From Protula sp. h YS-2021 (lineage: Eukaryota; Annelida; Polychaeta; Sabellida; Serpulidae): a stretch of 64,000 nucleotides of DNA. Below, piece by piece: positions 21,000 to 31,289 of the stretch (position 1 is its first letter; every line of letters starts with the position of its first letter). The translations under genes and the position numbers were made by a program. A model generated the notes under the pieces. That model was not told where the DNA came from. It did no database searches and saw nothing but the letters and a program-made list of their open reading frames with translations. The stretch covers positions 434,001 to 498,000 of the forward strand of contig OX457031.1 in the NCBI GenBank assembly GCA_949752745.1, written 5' to 3'.

Positions 21000-22860
21000 C
21001 ACCATTTTGGCCAAAAAATCTCTACTCTCCCCTTCCGAGGTGAATCATCTACTGTGTAATTATGAAGTATGCTTTCTTGCACTTTTGGTCGATAAGAAAT
21101 ATATCATGTATAAAAAGTAAATCATGTATAAAAAGTACAAGCCCACAAATTGAAAAGGGTAAAAGGGTGACGGTTCCGTTCAGACCCGTAGCCACATTAG
21201 ATGGGCGGAGAATAGTTTGGAGACACAGCCTGGACAACACGTTCAATTTCGGAGACAAAATTATCATTTCTTTTTTTTTTTTTTTTAACTGGTTGGTTTA
21301 TAATCAACCCGCAAAATTTTCGCGCATTTTATTCGGAACGCCTACGGTGTGTTTAGGCTTCTACCATACTACTTACGGTATGATTCCGAGCAGCTTTCGT
21401 ACTTACACCTATTTTAGAGCACGAGTGTTGACTGATTTTATTATTCAGTCAGTCCCGTAAATTTTGACTGTATCTAGCTCCAAGAAGCGGCACACTACAA
21501 GGTTCCCACACACCGCTTCAAGTACTCGCTATATACCGATATGCAAATCAACTGCGCTCGCTTTGGGGCACCTCTACGGCTACTTTGTCGAGATTTAACA
21601 ACCCACAAGTCTTTGCTGGCATTTGCTGAAAGCCCTCGGTAATGATAAAGTACACGGGTAATCATATACAACTCCTATATTCCGCTTTCTTAAAAAAAAA
21701 ATAATACGGAAATAACCACAATTCTCCCGCAATAATAGGAGATTTGCAATTACCCACCAAAAACTTTTGAAATGATATTTTAAAAAGAAAGGAAGAAATT
21801 AAAAGTTAAATACTGCACATGTAGAAAATAAATTTATGCCTAATTCTGCATCTATCAACTATTTTAGTATATAATTGTAGAAGCTAACTTTTCTGCACTT
21901 TCACGAAGAAATTAAGATACACAGGACATTAAAAATTGTGCCTGTTTTACAAAAAGGCTATATTGGGCATGAACTTTCTAGAAATGTTGGAATGTTGACT
22001 CCCATTAGCGCAACAATGAAAGGTTTCGTAGCTCTGACAGACAGATATACCGTGCTATAAGCCAATTCGCACTTTCGGGTCTTTCCGGTGGAGGTGTTGT
22101 TTCGACTGCAAATATTTTGGGATAAATCATAAAGAAAATATGAAAAATATCAAACCTCTAATTTTCTTTGAACATGCTTACTTTCAAATTTATAAGGCCC
22201 TCATGTAGATCTTTTAAAAACGATTTTACATATTATTCAGTACCTTTGATAGCCAAAAATATGTTTCTGGCAAAATGGAATTTTGTTGATTTTTACCAGA
22301 TTTTTTTCTATCATTTCTTTATATCCTTACCCCAACTGAATTCAGCCGAAACGCAAAAACTTTTCGGCAAAAGCCAAAGAGTTGACTGAGCTATCGTGTA
22401 ACTACTCGTAACCTGTAAACATGCGTACACTTGCAAGGTATTTCCCTGATCACCCATTTGGCCTCATCCGACTTTGTGAGTGCGAATTTGCTTAAACAGG
22501 ATATATTACTGTAATTTCCACCACTGTAATGAACACGCTGCCTTGGAAAATCGACTGTGCTGCACAAAGTTACCAAAGTGGGCGATAAAAGAGGGTTCCA
22601 CAAAGAAATCCAAAGTGTAACCGAAACAGATACTACATACTTGCTACGATCACGGAAATAATTTGAGAATCAGCAGTGAAGTACGTGTGCCAAGAAAGGT
22701 AACAGCTAATGCATTCTATACTGAGAAAATCATATTGAAAACACCTTGCTCTCTGAAGTTGTGAAATTCGACCAGAACATGTCCAATAAAAAATGCTGGT
22801 ACCGCAAACCAATAGCTCTTTATTTTAATTGCTCATTTCTTTATTTAAAAAAAAAGTTTT
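21000..22860. other. No feature recognised
   Basis: AT-rich single-copy sequence. Only short unconstrained frames and a poly(T) at 21272-21287 are seen. Confidence 0.5.
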
Positions 22861-22879
22861 TTTTTTCAAAAGCTGACCC

Positions 22880-23007
<128 letters not shown>

Positions 23008-23389
23008 CAGATCATGCATGGCACTATGAATATTGTTTTGGTAAAACCCCTATTGGACAATTACGCCAAATCTTAGCAATTGCGGTACACATAGGCTTGA
23101 ACATTACATGTAGCTTGCATAATTATTTTATCACTTCGTCCATAAATGTCCATACTTTATTGCTGAACTAATTCTATAGAACTTCCTATTACTATATATG
23201 AGAAAGGGCAACCTGGTAGTGAAAGTCTTCCAGTTTGCAAACAGAGAAGGGTACCAAATGAGCTGTTCTTTGAAATTTCGTTCGTGAGCAAGTCGAGCAA
23301 GCCGGTAAAATAATCAGACTGAGCAGCAGGCCAAGTGTATGTCTTTTTGTCACCTTGCTACAAACGGAATGAGTGACTGAGTGAAAAAA

Positions 23390-23960
23390 ATTAGATTTAG
23401 TGAATTCGTTGGCTAGAAATTCAGTATAGAATATGTGATTGGCAGATTAATAGGACAGAAAAAGGATTTAGTAAACTGGCAAAACAGACGATCGGCATTT
23501 AGTAGACTGATATCATGAAAAACATACGATTTGGTCGTTTCATTACGTGAAAAAAAAATAGGAGGACTTGGTGCAGTTATCGGATAGGCAAATAACGGTG
23601 GTCCGATAATATTAAAGTTTGACAGGAAACATAGGATTTTGCAGATTAATAGATATTATGAAAAATAGGATTTGTTGATGGACTTGATAAAAAACAGCAT
23701 GTGGTAGATTGATAGAATAGACCAAAATTGATAAATTAATAAAACAAAAAGTAGAATGTGATAACTGATAGCATAGTAGTACAAGATTTAACAAATTGTT
23801 ATGGTGCAAAATAAAATTTGGTGGATAAAATACGATGAAAATATGGAAAAAATAGGATAGAAAATTGGATATGGCAGAGTGATAGAAAAACAAAATTGGG
23901 TACATCAATAGGACAAAAAAATGGAATTTGGTAATTTAATATGGAAAATATCACTGTCTA
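23390..23960. repeat. Degenerate 30-45 bp minisatellite
   Basis: The loose consensus 'aatttggtagattgatagaacaaaa' recurs about 14 times with heavy drift. It indicates an old tandem array without coding content. Confidence 0.55.
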
Positions 23961-24124
23961 TTGATAAAAATTCATTTAAATTTTTAACAGAGCATCAAGA
24001 AAAAACATAGTTACGAAACACAAAAATAACGCTAGATCAGGAAAAAATTACGATTTTTTGAAACGACCGGTGATCGAGAAAAAGACCGGCTGAGGCTACA
24101 ACGTTTTCCATTTTTGCCGGTGGG

Positions 24125-25009
24125 CAGGGCTGGTATGAAATATTTCGAATGAAATATTTCTTGGAAATATTTCAGGAAATATTTCACTGTGAAAAATTTC
24201 AAAAATTTCACATGTTTTGAAATTTTTAAATAAGAAATAAGTTGGACATCAAGAATACCAAATACTGACGGATACCTGTCCACGGACATTCATCTTTAGT
24301 TGTCAGTTGGCATAACTCTCTCAGTGAACATTGCAGCCACAGAAATCCAGCGTGGTCCACGACTTTGGAGTAGCCAAGCTAGCAGTTGCTGGCCTACAAC
24401 ACCGTTGACACATCTACTCCGGGTATCTGAGCGGGTGTTTCTGACGGGCGGGGAGAGAGGCAGGGGGGTTTATAGGAACTGCTGAAAGGGGGCGCACTGT
24501 TAACGGCACAAGGGAAAGAGGTCGGATATGTACATAATAGGTCAAACATATAGCAGACAATATTTTAGCTAAACAAACAGGGAGCAACTCACGCCCGAGT
24601 TTGCTTCAAGTTTAGCACTGTTTGTATAGTCACCCTTAATTCTGCAATTAGGCGGTGTTTCCCATTTAAACGAGAAAAAGCTTTGCCTTTATCCGGTTTA
24701 CGATAAAGCGGTATGCAATTATCCGGTTTACGATAAAGCGGTATGCAATTATCCCGTTAAAAATACATGATTTTATGCAATCAAGCGATTTGTGCGTTTA
24801 GCCGGTATGCGATTCTGTCATTTTATCTGTCTGCATTTTTGACGGTGGTATTTGTTAAATTAAACGAACAGATATTACACATAGCCTGGAACTGTGTGTT
24901 TTTTCTAATGTGGCTTGAAATATTTAAAAAATTTCAATATTTCTGAAATATTTCAAAAATTTCAAATTTCATGAAATTTTTTAAAATTTCGAAATTTTTA
25001 CCAGCCCTG
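24125..25009. mobile_element. Complete non-autonomous hAT-type element, 885 bp
   Basis: It is bounded by the inverted ends CAGGGCTGGTA (24125) and TACCAGCCCTG (to 25009). A perfect 8 bp target duplication, CCGGTGGG, flanks it (24117-24124 and 25010-25017). Eight-base duplications and CAG..CTG ends are the hallmark of hAT transposons. Both subterminal regions are packed with the palindrome GAAATATTTC and variants, possible transposase sites. The middle has a 31 bp direct duplication ('tatccggtttacgataaagc', near 24690-24750) and no transposase frame. It lies 72 bp past the sulfotransferase stop codon, so probably inside or next to that gene's 3' UTR. Confidence 0.9.
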
Positions 25010-25080
25010 CCGGTGGGCCGGCATTGACCAAAAATGTCGTTAAGAAAACTGTTGTATGGTATGTTCGCTTGTAAAGCTAA

Positions 25081-25995
25081 TCAGCTGTTTTCAAAACCAA
25101 TTTGTAGTGTTTCCTTGTCAAATGTATATCCGAACATTTTCATGTCCCACTCATAATGTTTTAACAACTTATCAAGGAGGGTCCAACCAATCTGCCCGTA
25201 TTCCCACAATGCAACACGGCTACGTTCATCGTCTCTGTGTGTGTTTTTATTGATTCTTTTAACTCTGTCAAAGAAATCTTCCGGCCATCCCAGAGCTCTG
25301 AGAACAGGCTTGGAATCCTGGGACATATTTTCAAAATAAATAAGATGATCATATTGGGTAGAACAGAGATCACAAGCGTGTACAAAGGAATCCCAGTGCC
25401 TGTCGTACAGAAACAAATTACTAAGCTCTCCATCGTGTGACGTAATAAACTTTATGAACTGCTTCAACGTAAGATTAGTTTGAGTCGTTTGAAAGTATGA
25501 CGTCACAGCATTGATCGTTGGATCACCAGGACCTGGCCCAGGCTTTTCATCGACGATGTTGTAGTAAGCAGACAAGACCCTATCGAGCGGGTGCCGCACT
25601 GCGAGAAACTTGAAACTCGACCCGTACTCGGGCGGGAGGGTGTGCTTTAGAGTCACACCTGACCGGCTGTAGCGCTGCCGGGAGTGAACGCGCATCCCTG
25701 GGCGGTATGGCCCATAGCCCAAGCCTGCCTCCGTTATCAGGAACGTCCACGCCGTGCAGGCGACTTTTGATATCTGGCAGTAGATGACGTCCTGCTGCCT
25801 GCTGACGTAATACCTCGGACCGGGTCTCCGCCCGTGGCCATTGCTTGACAAATTGACCTGACGCTCCGCCATCTCTTGGCACACAGTTTTAATTCTGTAG
25901 AGTCTTTTCTCCTGAGACATGTTGAGTACTGATGACACGCGTGAATCACCGTTTGCCACGTGTGAGGGATCTCTTGGTACAAGTACCTTCGGCAA
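25081..25995 (-). CDS. Carbohydrate sulfotransferase (Sulfotransfer_2 family), terminal exon
   Basis: Such enzymes (CHST8-14/HNK-1ST relatives) transfer sulfate from PAPS to sugar hydroxyls of glycosaminoglycans or glycoproteins in the Golgi lumen. The frame gives 304 residues. The 5'-phosphosulfate loop is CQISKVACTAW (about 73-83). The 3'-phosphate site is RHPLDRVLSAY (134-144). The family block HWDSFVHACDLC..YDHLIYFENM follows (200-224). The C-terminal helix region with WEYGQIGW and KMFGY is intact. N-glycosylation sequons occur at NLS 48, NLT 174 and NMS 223. No N-terminal membrane anchor is present, and family members are usually 350-420 residues. The start is therefore probably internal to an exon, with the anchor encoded upstream (higher coordinates). 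A plausible acceptor 'aatttttag' ends about 16 nt before the ATG, and the frame is open back to it. The exact acceptor position (sugar substrate) cannot be told. Confidence 0.85.
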   Translation of the reverse strand: MPKVLVPRDPSHVANGDSRVSSVLNMSQEKRLYRIKTVCQEMAERQVNLSSNGHGRRPGPRYYVSRQQDVIYCQISKVACTAWTFLITEAGLGYGPYRPGMRVHSRQRYSRSGVTLKHTLPPEYGSSFKFLAVRHPLDRVLSAYYNIVDEKPGPGPGDPTINAVTSYFQTTQTNLTLKQFIKFITSHDGELSNLFLYDRHWDSFVHACDLCSTQYDHLIYFENMSQDSKPVLRALGWPEDFFDRVKRINKNTHRDDERSRVALWEYGQIGWTLLDKLLKHYEWDMKMFGYTFDKETLQIGFENS

Positions 25996-27340
25996 ACATG
26001 CCGGTTGATAACAAACTAAAAATTAAAAAAGAAAACAAAAACAAATTAAAAAAAGACAAAAAGCCAATTCGTTCGGATTTAACAATAACCCAAAACCTAT
26101 TTGAACCTATGCACGAATGGTGCAACGTTTCAATAATGTTCTTACTGATAACACGCATAAATTGCACTTTTCCTTCCCCCCTTCGCCAGCATGCTGTTTA
26201 CAGTTATACAGTACAACATCATTACAACCATGGATCTTGACCAACAAATTTTGATAATACATCCCCCACGTCATTATAACCCATACTTTTAAGCATAAAA
26301 CGTAACTGGAACAAAATCTAGCCCGTCCCCCAAACAAAAAAAAATCAAATAAATACAAAACACTTACTGAAAACAGTATACGAAAAAATCATGAGAAAAA
26401 CAGATACTACAGAGAGCCGGCACGCATTACACAGCCCTCTTACGGCTCTTCTGTTCATCGCCCTTTACAAACTATTTGTTTTAAACCCATTAATCCAGTT
26501 CAACCTTAACTCATATCCTCCAACTACAGCATTCTTATTATGTCTGACATTTTCTCACTAAAAACAATGCGCTTACACTGAAATGTCAAATTGGATACTA
26601 TTTTTGTCACTATCTATTTAATTATTTACCGACTCATTCATTTACTTATATAATTATTCTTCATTATTATTATTATTATTATGATATTAGTATTATTATC
26701 ATTATTATGGCGCTGTTATAGAATGGATCAGTTTTTAATAAGCCAAATCATACTTTAGGCGTTCCGAATAACACGCTCAAAATTCTGCTTATAGAAATCA
26801 AATTGGTCGGCCGGGTAAAAATGGAAGAAATGATAGAGAGATTTCCTGTCAAATTTCTCTGCACCAAAAAGCAATCGTGTTTTTTTTATCAACCTGTATG
26901 CTATTTTTAAATTTTATTAAAGGTGTTAACAAATAGTTTTACGTTTCAATTTATGTGTTCCGAGTATGAACTTATTTTTCCAGATATTTCTTCTGTCACA
27001 TCTTTCTTTTTTTTACCTGGCAATCGAAATTCTTGCGCATTTTATTCGAACACAAAAAGTGTGATTACGCTGTATATATAATTTGTTTCTTCTCTTCTGC
27101 GGATGTACTTACACAAAGAATAGACCCAAGAAGATTACACTAATTTCTGTACACAAATCACTCTGGTCTGTCAAGGCACTTTTGTATAAACATCAATGGC
27201 TTCGAAAGTACTATTGTAGAAACTGTCAAACAGTTAGGAATTACAGGATTAATTATTCCGATATCGATCCAAGTATTAAAGCAGCGACATTTATCACAGT
27301 TTATTTCAAAGACGGCATAATCAAATATCTTCTATCAGTT
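25996..27340. other. No gene recognised; likely intron of the sulfotransferase gene
   Basis: AT-rich single-copy DNA with a poly(A/T) tract before the acceptor and an ATT microsatellite at 26663-26708. No second sulfotransferase exon with a membrane anchor was found. Confidence 0.4.
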
Positions 27341-27365
27341 ACTGCTCTTTGCAGTGCTTCAAATA

Positions 27366-27619
27366 CAGTGCGTTCCACATATCTGAAATATTTGGGGGGG
27401 GGGGGGGGACTTGACTATAATTTTGCGAGATTTGTTTCTGAACCCCCCACCCCCAAGTTTTTTTTGCAAAAGTTTGTTAAACAATGGGATTAATTATTTC
27501 TGGTCTCAAACTGTAGTTAATAAACCAAGCTGTGACGCATGTGATGGAAAATATTACCGATTTTTTTCCTGCCCAAATCCCCCTCCCCCCAAAATATTCT
27601 AGATTTATAAAACGCACTG
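27366..27619. mobile_element. MITE-like repeat B with inverted ends
   Basis: The left end 'cagtgcgttccacatatctg' is inverted at the right end (…'ataaaacgcactg'). The inverted arms extend about 60-80 bp through G-rich or C-rich tracts. The right arm is the complement of 17442-17540. A 21 bp duplication, 'tactacttccaactttcag', lies just outside at 27632-27670. No clear target duplication was found. Confidence 0.6.
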
Positions 27620-28082
27620 CAGATGTTATATACTACTTCCAACTTTCAGTTACTACTTCCAACTTTCAGTTACTTATATGCCATTTACTTATTATTATTC
27701 ATTTTACTTTCGATATTATGCGCAGTCGTAAAAGCAAATACATTACAAAAATGAAAGGAGAAACCAACCAATTTTGACAAAATTTACATTTGATAGCATT
27801 CCTCATGGGCAACATTGCCATCAAAAGTAATTTAGCAAGATCTGTCTTTTTTGTGTGTTTGCGTGTTTCTCCAAAGCTATCCAGTTATTTGGCCCGTTTT
27901 GTGCCTAACCGATACCAAAAATGCTACAACTCCACTCAAGAAAGACGTGAAATCGGTGAAGGAGGGAACGAAAGAAAGGAGAAAAGAAAGAAAAAGATTA
28001 ATGTTGTGTAGGCCTTTATACACTTCTGTAAGAAGCAGAAATATGGGCTATAAAACCTATAAAGGAAGACACTGAAAAAGCA

Positions 28083-28380
28083 TGCCAGAGTTGAACCAGC
28101 AACCTGTTGATCCGCAGGCAACAACGCAAACCACTCCTCTATGTCAGGCAGAACTATGAATATAGCCTGTAAAACCGATAAAGGGTCAGGCCAGAGTTGA
28201 ACCAGCAACCTGTTGCTCCATAGGCAACAACGCAAACCACTCCTCTATGTCAGGCAGAACTTTCAATATAGCCTATAAAACCGATAAAGGGTCACAATGA
28301 AAAAAATCGCCTTCAGCGTGATTGAATCCACAACCTCGTGATTATCAGTCTTATCACTTCATCTACAGATGCAAATGGTA
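28083..28380 (-). repeat. tRNA-like SINE modules, three in tandem
   Basis: Two modules of about 105 bp (28083-28186 and 28189-28290) are nearly identical, and a diverged third follows. Read on the minus strand, each has 'tggttcaactc', a good RNA polymerase III B box, preceded by an A-box-like 'gtggtttgcgttg'. This is a tRNA-derived head rather than a functional tRNA, because no cloverleaf closes. Confidence 0.55.
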
Positions 28381-28769
28381 AAGTGACTGGCGAAAAACAT
28401 CAAAGAGAAGTGTGTTGCGATTTTTCTGAAATTTGACCGTTTTTTTAATATGGAAGTTTGAAATACTAACCACTCACATCAATTTAACAGTAGATATATA
28501 TGCAATACAGTATTAACTGAAGAAGATTAAATTATGAATTTGCTTATGTCTTAAGTTTAAGTATATCAATTCCACAAATCATTCAAGGAAAATAAAAAAA
28601 AAACGTAAACATAAATAAAACTTATTTCAATATGTTCGAAATAAACTTTACAGCGTGTGCGCGCGCGCATGTATACTTATTAAGCATCATTAAGTACCTT
28701 GAATAATACTAAAGATATAGCAGGAAAGCAAGACACACACCTATAAAATAAATAAATACAATAAATTGA

Positions 28770-28985
28770 TTTCTGCCTGAGGCATGAACTCACAACTCTT
28801 GCTAGGCATTCGACGACTCAAATCACTGCTTCTGTGAGAGGCAGAACTATAAATATTGCCTAACAGGAGAGAAGGGAGACAATGAAAAAAATTTCGCATT
28901 CAACAAGGTTTGACCTAGTGATTATCAACCCAACGGCTTAGCATTTCCGCTACTGAGCAAAGTGGTTAGACGACTGGTGGACGAG
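28770..28985 (-). repeat. tRNA-like SINE modules, diverged pair
   Basis: They share 'agaggcagaactataaatat', 'gacaatgaaaaaaat' and the degenerate B-box region with 28083-28380. They end 'gcaaagtggttagacgac', an A-box-like end on the complementary reading. Confidence 0.45.
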
Positions 28986-29404
28986 CATCAAGACGGGACG
29001 CGGTTTTATTTATTTTTCTTCTTGTTTGCAATTTGATCGTTTCTGGCAAATATCTTGGCCAAATCCAGAAAAAAAACAAAGTGTAGAGGATTACTCAAGG
29101 AATCAAATTTCAAAACAACCAGACCAGAAAACAATCACAAGAAATGTACAAATTTCAAAACCATAAGACCAAAAATGTAGGAGGTGTAAAATTTGAAAGA
29201 ATTGTTCACACACAGACCTACACACGCAAACATAACGGGCGACGGATACCTCACAAGTGATGAGTATATATCGCCGACGATAGGGGGCTTGGGTAATAAA
29301 ATTATAACTAAAAATACTGGCATCAGAGATGTAAAACTCTCAGAAACAGGTGCTTACATAAAATAAATAGTATATTTTTAACATTATCCATACATATAAT
29401 ATCT

Positions 29405-29520
29405 AGAAAAATGTAAATAACGGCCTCTGTCAGCATCACCACAACGACCTTATGACAGATTTCAGCATCACCATAATGCCATTGTGAAAGGTTCCAGCAT
29501 CAGTATAGCGAGCTCGTAAA
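29405..29520. repeat. About 43 bp minisatellite, 'cagcatcaccata' type
   Basis: Three degenerate units, each beginning 'cagcatcacca' or 'cagcatcagta'. Confidence 0.5.
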
Positions 29521-30239
29521 ATAGATGATTAATATAATGGTCTCCTGACACAATTGAACATCAACATATTGTACTAATACAAAATCTTTAGTGGTATCAT
29601 AACTCGGGAAAGACACCAATATTTACACAATGCATCCGCCCACTGGCTGCCCTGGTTAACAACATTTTCGTCAAGTCACTATTTACTCTTGTTGTTTTAA
29701 ATTAGTCCACTGGGCAAACTTTGCTAGGGTTACATTTTTTATGTAAAATAAACTATTTTAAATAGTCCAGGCATTCAACACCACATATAAAGATAATCTA
29801 TGTGATCATATTTTCGGAAGCAGATGCAACGCAGTCAATTGAGGTAATTTAAAAATCTGCGTTAATGCTATGGACCACGGAACCACTTCAACAAATCAGA
29901 AAAAAGTACAGTATTCGCTTAAGAACTAAGCATGAGCTCCTCTGCCTCCCCTTCCACCGATAATTACAGCATTAATAATCATCATAAAATTTAAAAACAA
30001 ATCATCAAAATGCCAACACTATTACAGAAATATGGTGGTGTGCACCGCTCTAAATACCACATACATAAGAAAAATGTATTCTAAATACCACACGTACAAA
30101 CAGTTTTGCTTCGTTTATAATTATAAGTGTTAATTTAAAAATTGGACAATTTCCTTATTCATATTTTTCGGTATGGTAAAGTCATTTAAGTTTTCTGATT
30201 TGTAACCATACTAACCTCAGTTAGAGCAATTTCATAAAT

Positions 30240-30505
30240 ATAGATCACCTTAGTCACAAAGGCTGCCTTGTCCATTAGTCTACATTGATCACACCAATCT
30301 TGGTCACATTGACTGCAATAGTCATAAGATTGCATTAGTCACGCTTCTGCCATGGTTACAAAGACCAAACTCGTCACAAAGGCTTCCTTGGTCATGAGAC
30401 AGGATTGATCGTACCATAGTACTGGTCACACGACTGCTCTAGTCACAAGATTCCACAAGTCACATGATTGCCATGGTTACAAGATCATAATAGTCACAAA
30501 GGCTA
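30240..30505. repeat. 125 bp tandem duplication of 'agtcacaaggctgcc' phrases
   Basis: 'gtcacaaaggctgccttg' recurs as three variants, and 'gccatggttacaaga' marks the same point in two consecutive units. Within units a 15-16 bp 'gtcacaagattgc' phrase repeats. Confidence 0.6.
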
Positions 30506-30535
30506 CCTTCGACATAAAGATTCAGTCTGCTGTTT

Positions 30536-30760
30536 GTTTGTTTGGTGTTTAACGTTACATTCACCAACTAGGATGGGTATATTACGACGCCCCTGCTAAA
30601 AAAAAACAAGTGGGAAAAAAGAAGGAAGAATGAAGAAATATTAAAAACAGTTAGAAAGAAATTCCGATTAGTCGCCTCTTACGCCATGCACTGAACAGAA
30701 CGCAGTGGGTGTATTCTTAAGACCTCCCCCCCCCCCACAGGGGGGACGATTCAGTTGACA
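30536..30760 (+). repeat. Mollusc-type short element ('tgtttggtgtttaacgt')
   Basis: It opens with 'tttgtttggtgtttaacgtt' and 'gatgggtatatta', and ends with 'agtcgcctcttacgccatgc' and a C/G-rich segment. This arrangement is a widespread short interspersed repeat in molluscan DNA as I recall it. Further 5' parts are at 33894 and 39882. Confidence 0.65.
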
Positions 30761-31054
30761 GAGTTCCCCAAAATAATTCACCTCGAACTCTCCACCGTAT
30801 AAGGGATATCAAAACAACGAATGCGACGGTAAGGATTCAGACACATTTGCTACTCTCCCACCCTATCCTCATCACTGTTCCAGCTCAGATAAACAGAACC
30901 GATGATAAACAAAAGCATTAACCCAGCTTGCGTCAGGTGCATGATAATGGAAAATAGGTACATTTATTCGGATTGCTCCCCAAGCAGCAGCCCTATGCCT
31001 GTTCCATTATCTCCAGTTAGTACACACTCGAGAGACAAAGCAGTGCCCAGAACG

Positions 31055-31270
31055 AGTATTGCATTGTATTGTTCTTTAGATCCCTTTCAACTGCTATAGT
31101 CATATCGGGATCCCCCTGCCACATTATACTGAAATGGGACTTTCCAGCCCGCCTTCTAACCCTTACATGTGGAGTGCCTCACAGGGTAGCAAGGAGGAAT
31201 TCCAATTTTGAAGTCTTAGGTATGACCCACGATCTTCCAGTCTCGAGGCGGACACTCTATGCCACCGAGG
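31055..31270 (-). repeat. SINE family A, most complete copy
   Basis: On the minus strand the element starts with a tRNA-like head (complement of 'tcgaggcggacactctatgc'). It runs through 'gactggaagatcgtgggtca' and the shared body, and ends in the 'acaatacaatgcaat' tail at 31055. The A-box-like 'tagagtgtccgcc' is visible. The B box is degraded. Confidence 0.75.
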
Positions 31271-31289
31271 TCGGTTCCAAAAACGCGTA

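Noticed and set aside
27083..27493. 136-residue plus-strand frame
   Set aside because: It runs into the MITE and its G-run, with no domain and no splice support.
28083..28260. Functional tRNA genes
   Set aside because: B boxes are present but no acceptor stem or anticodon arm closes. These are tRNA-derived repeat heads.
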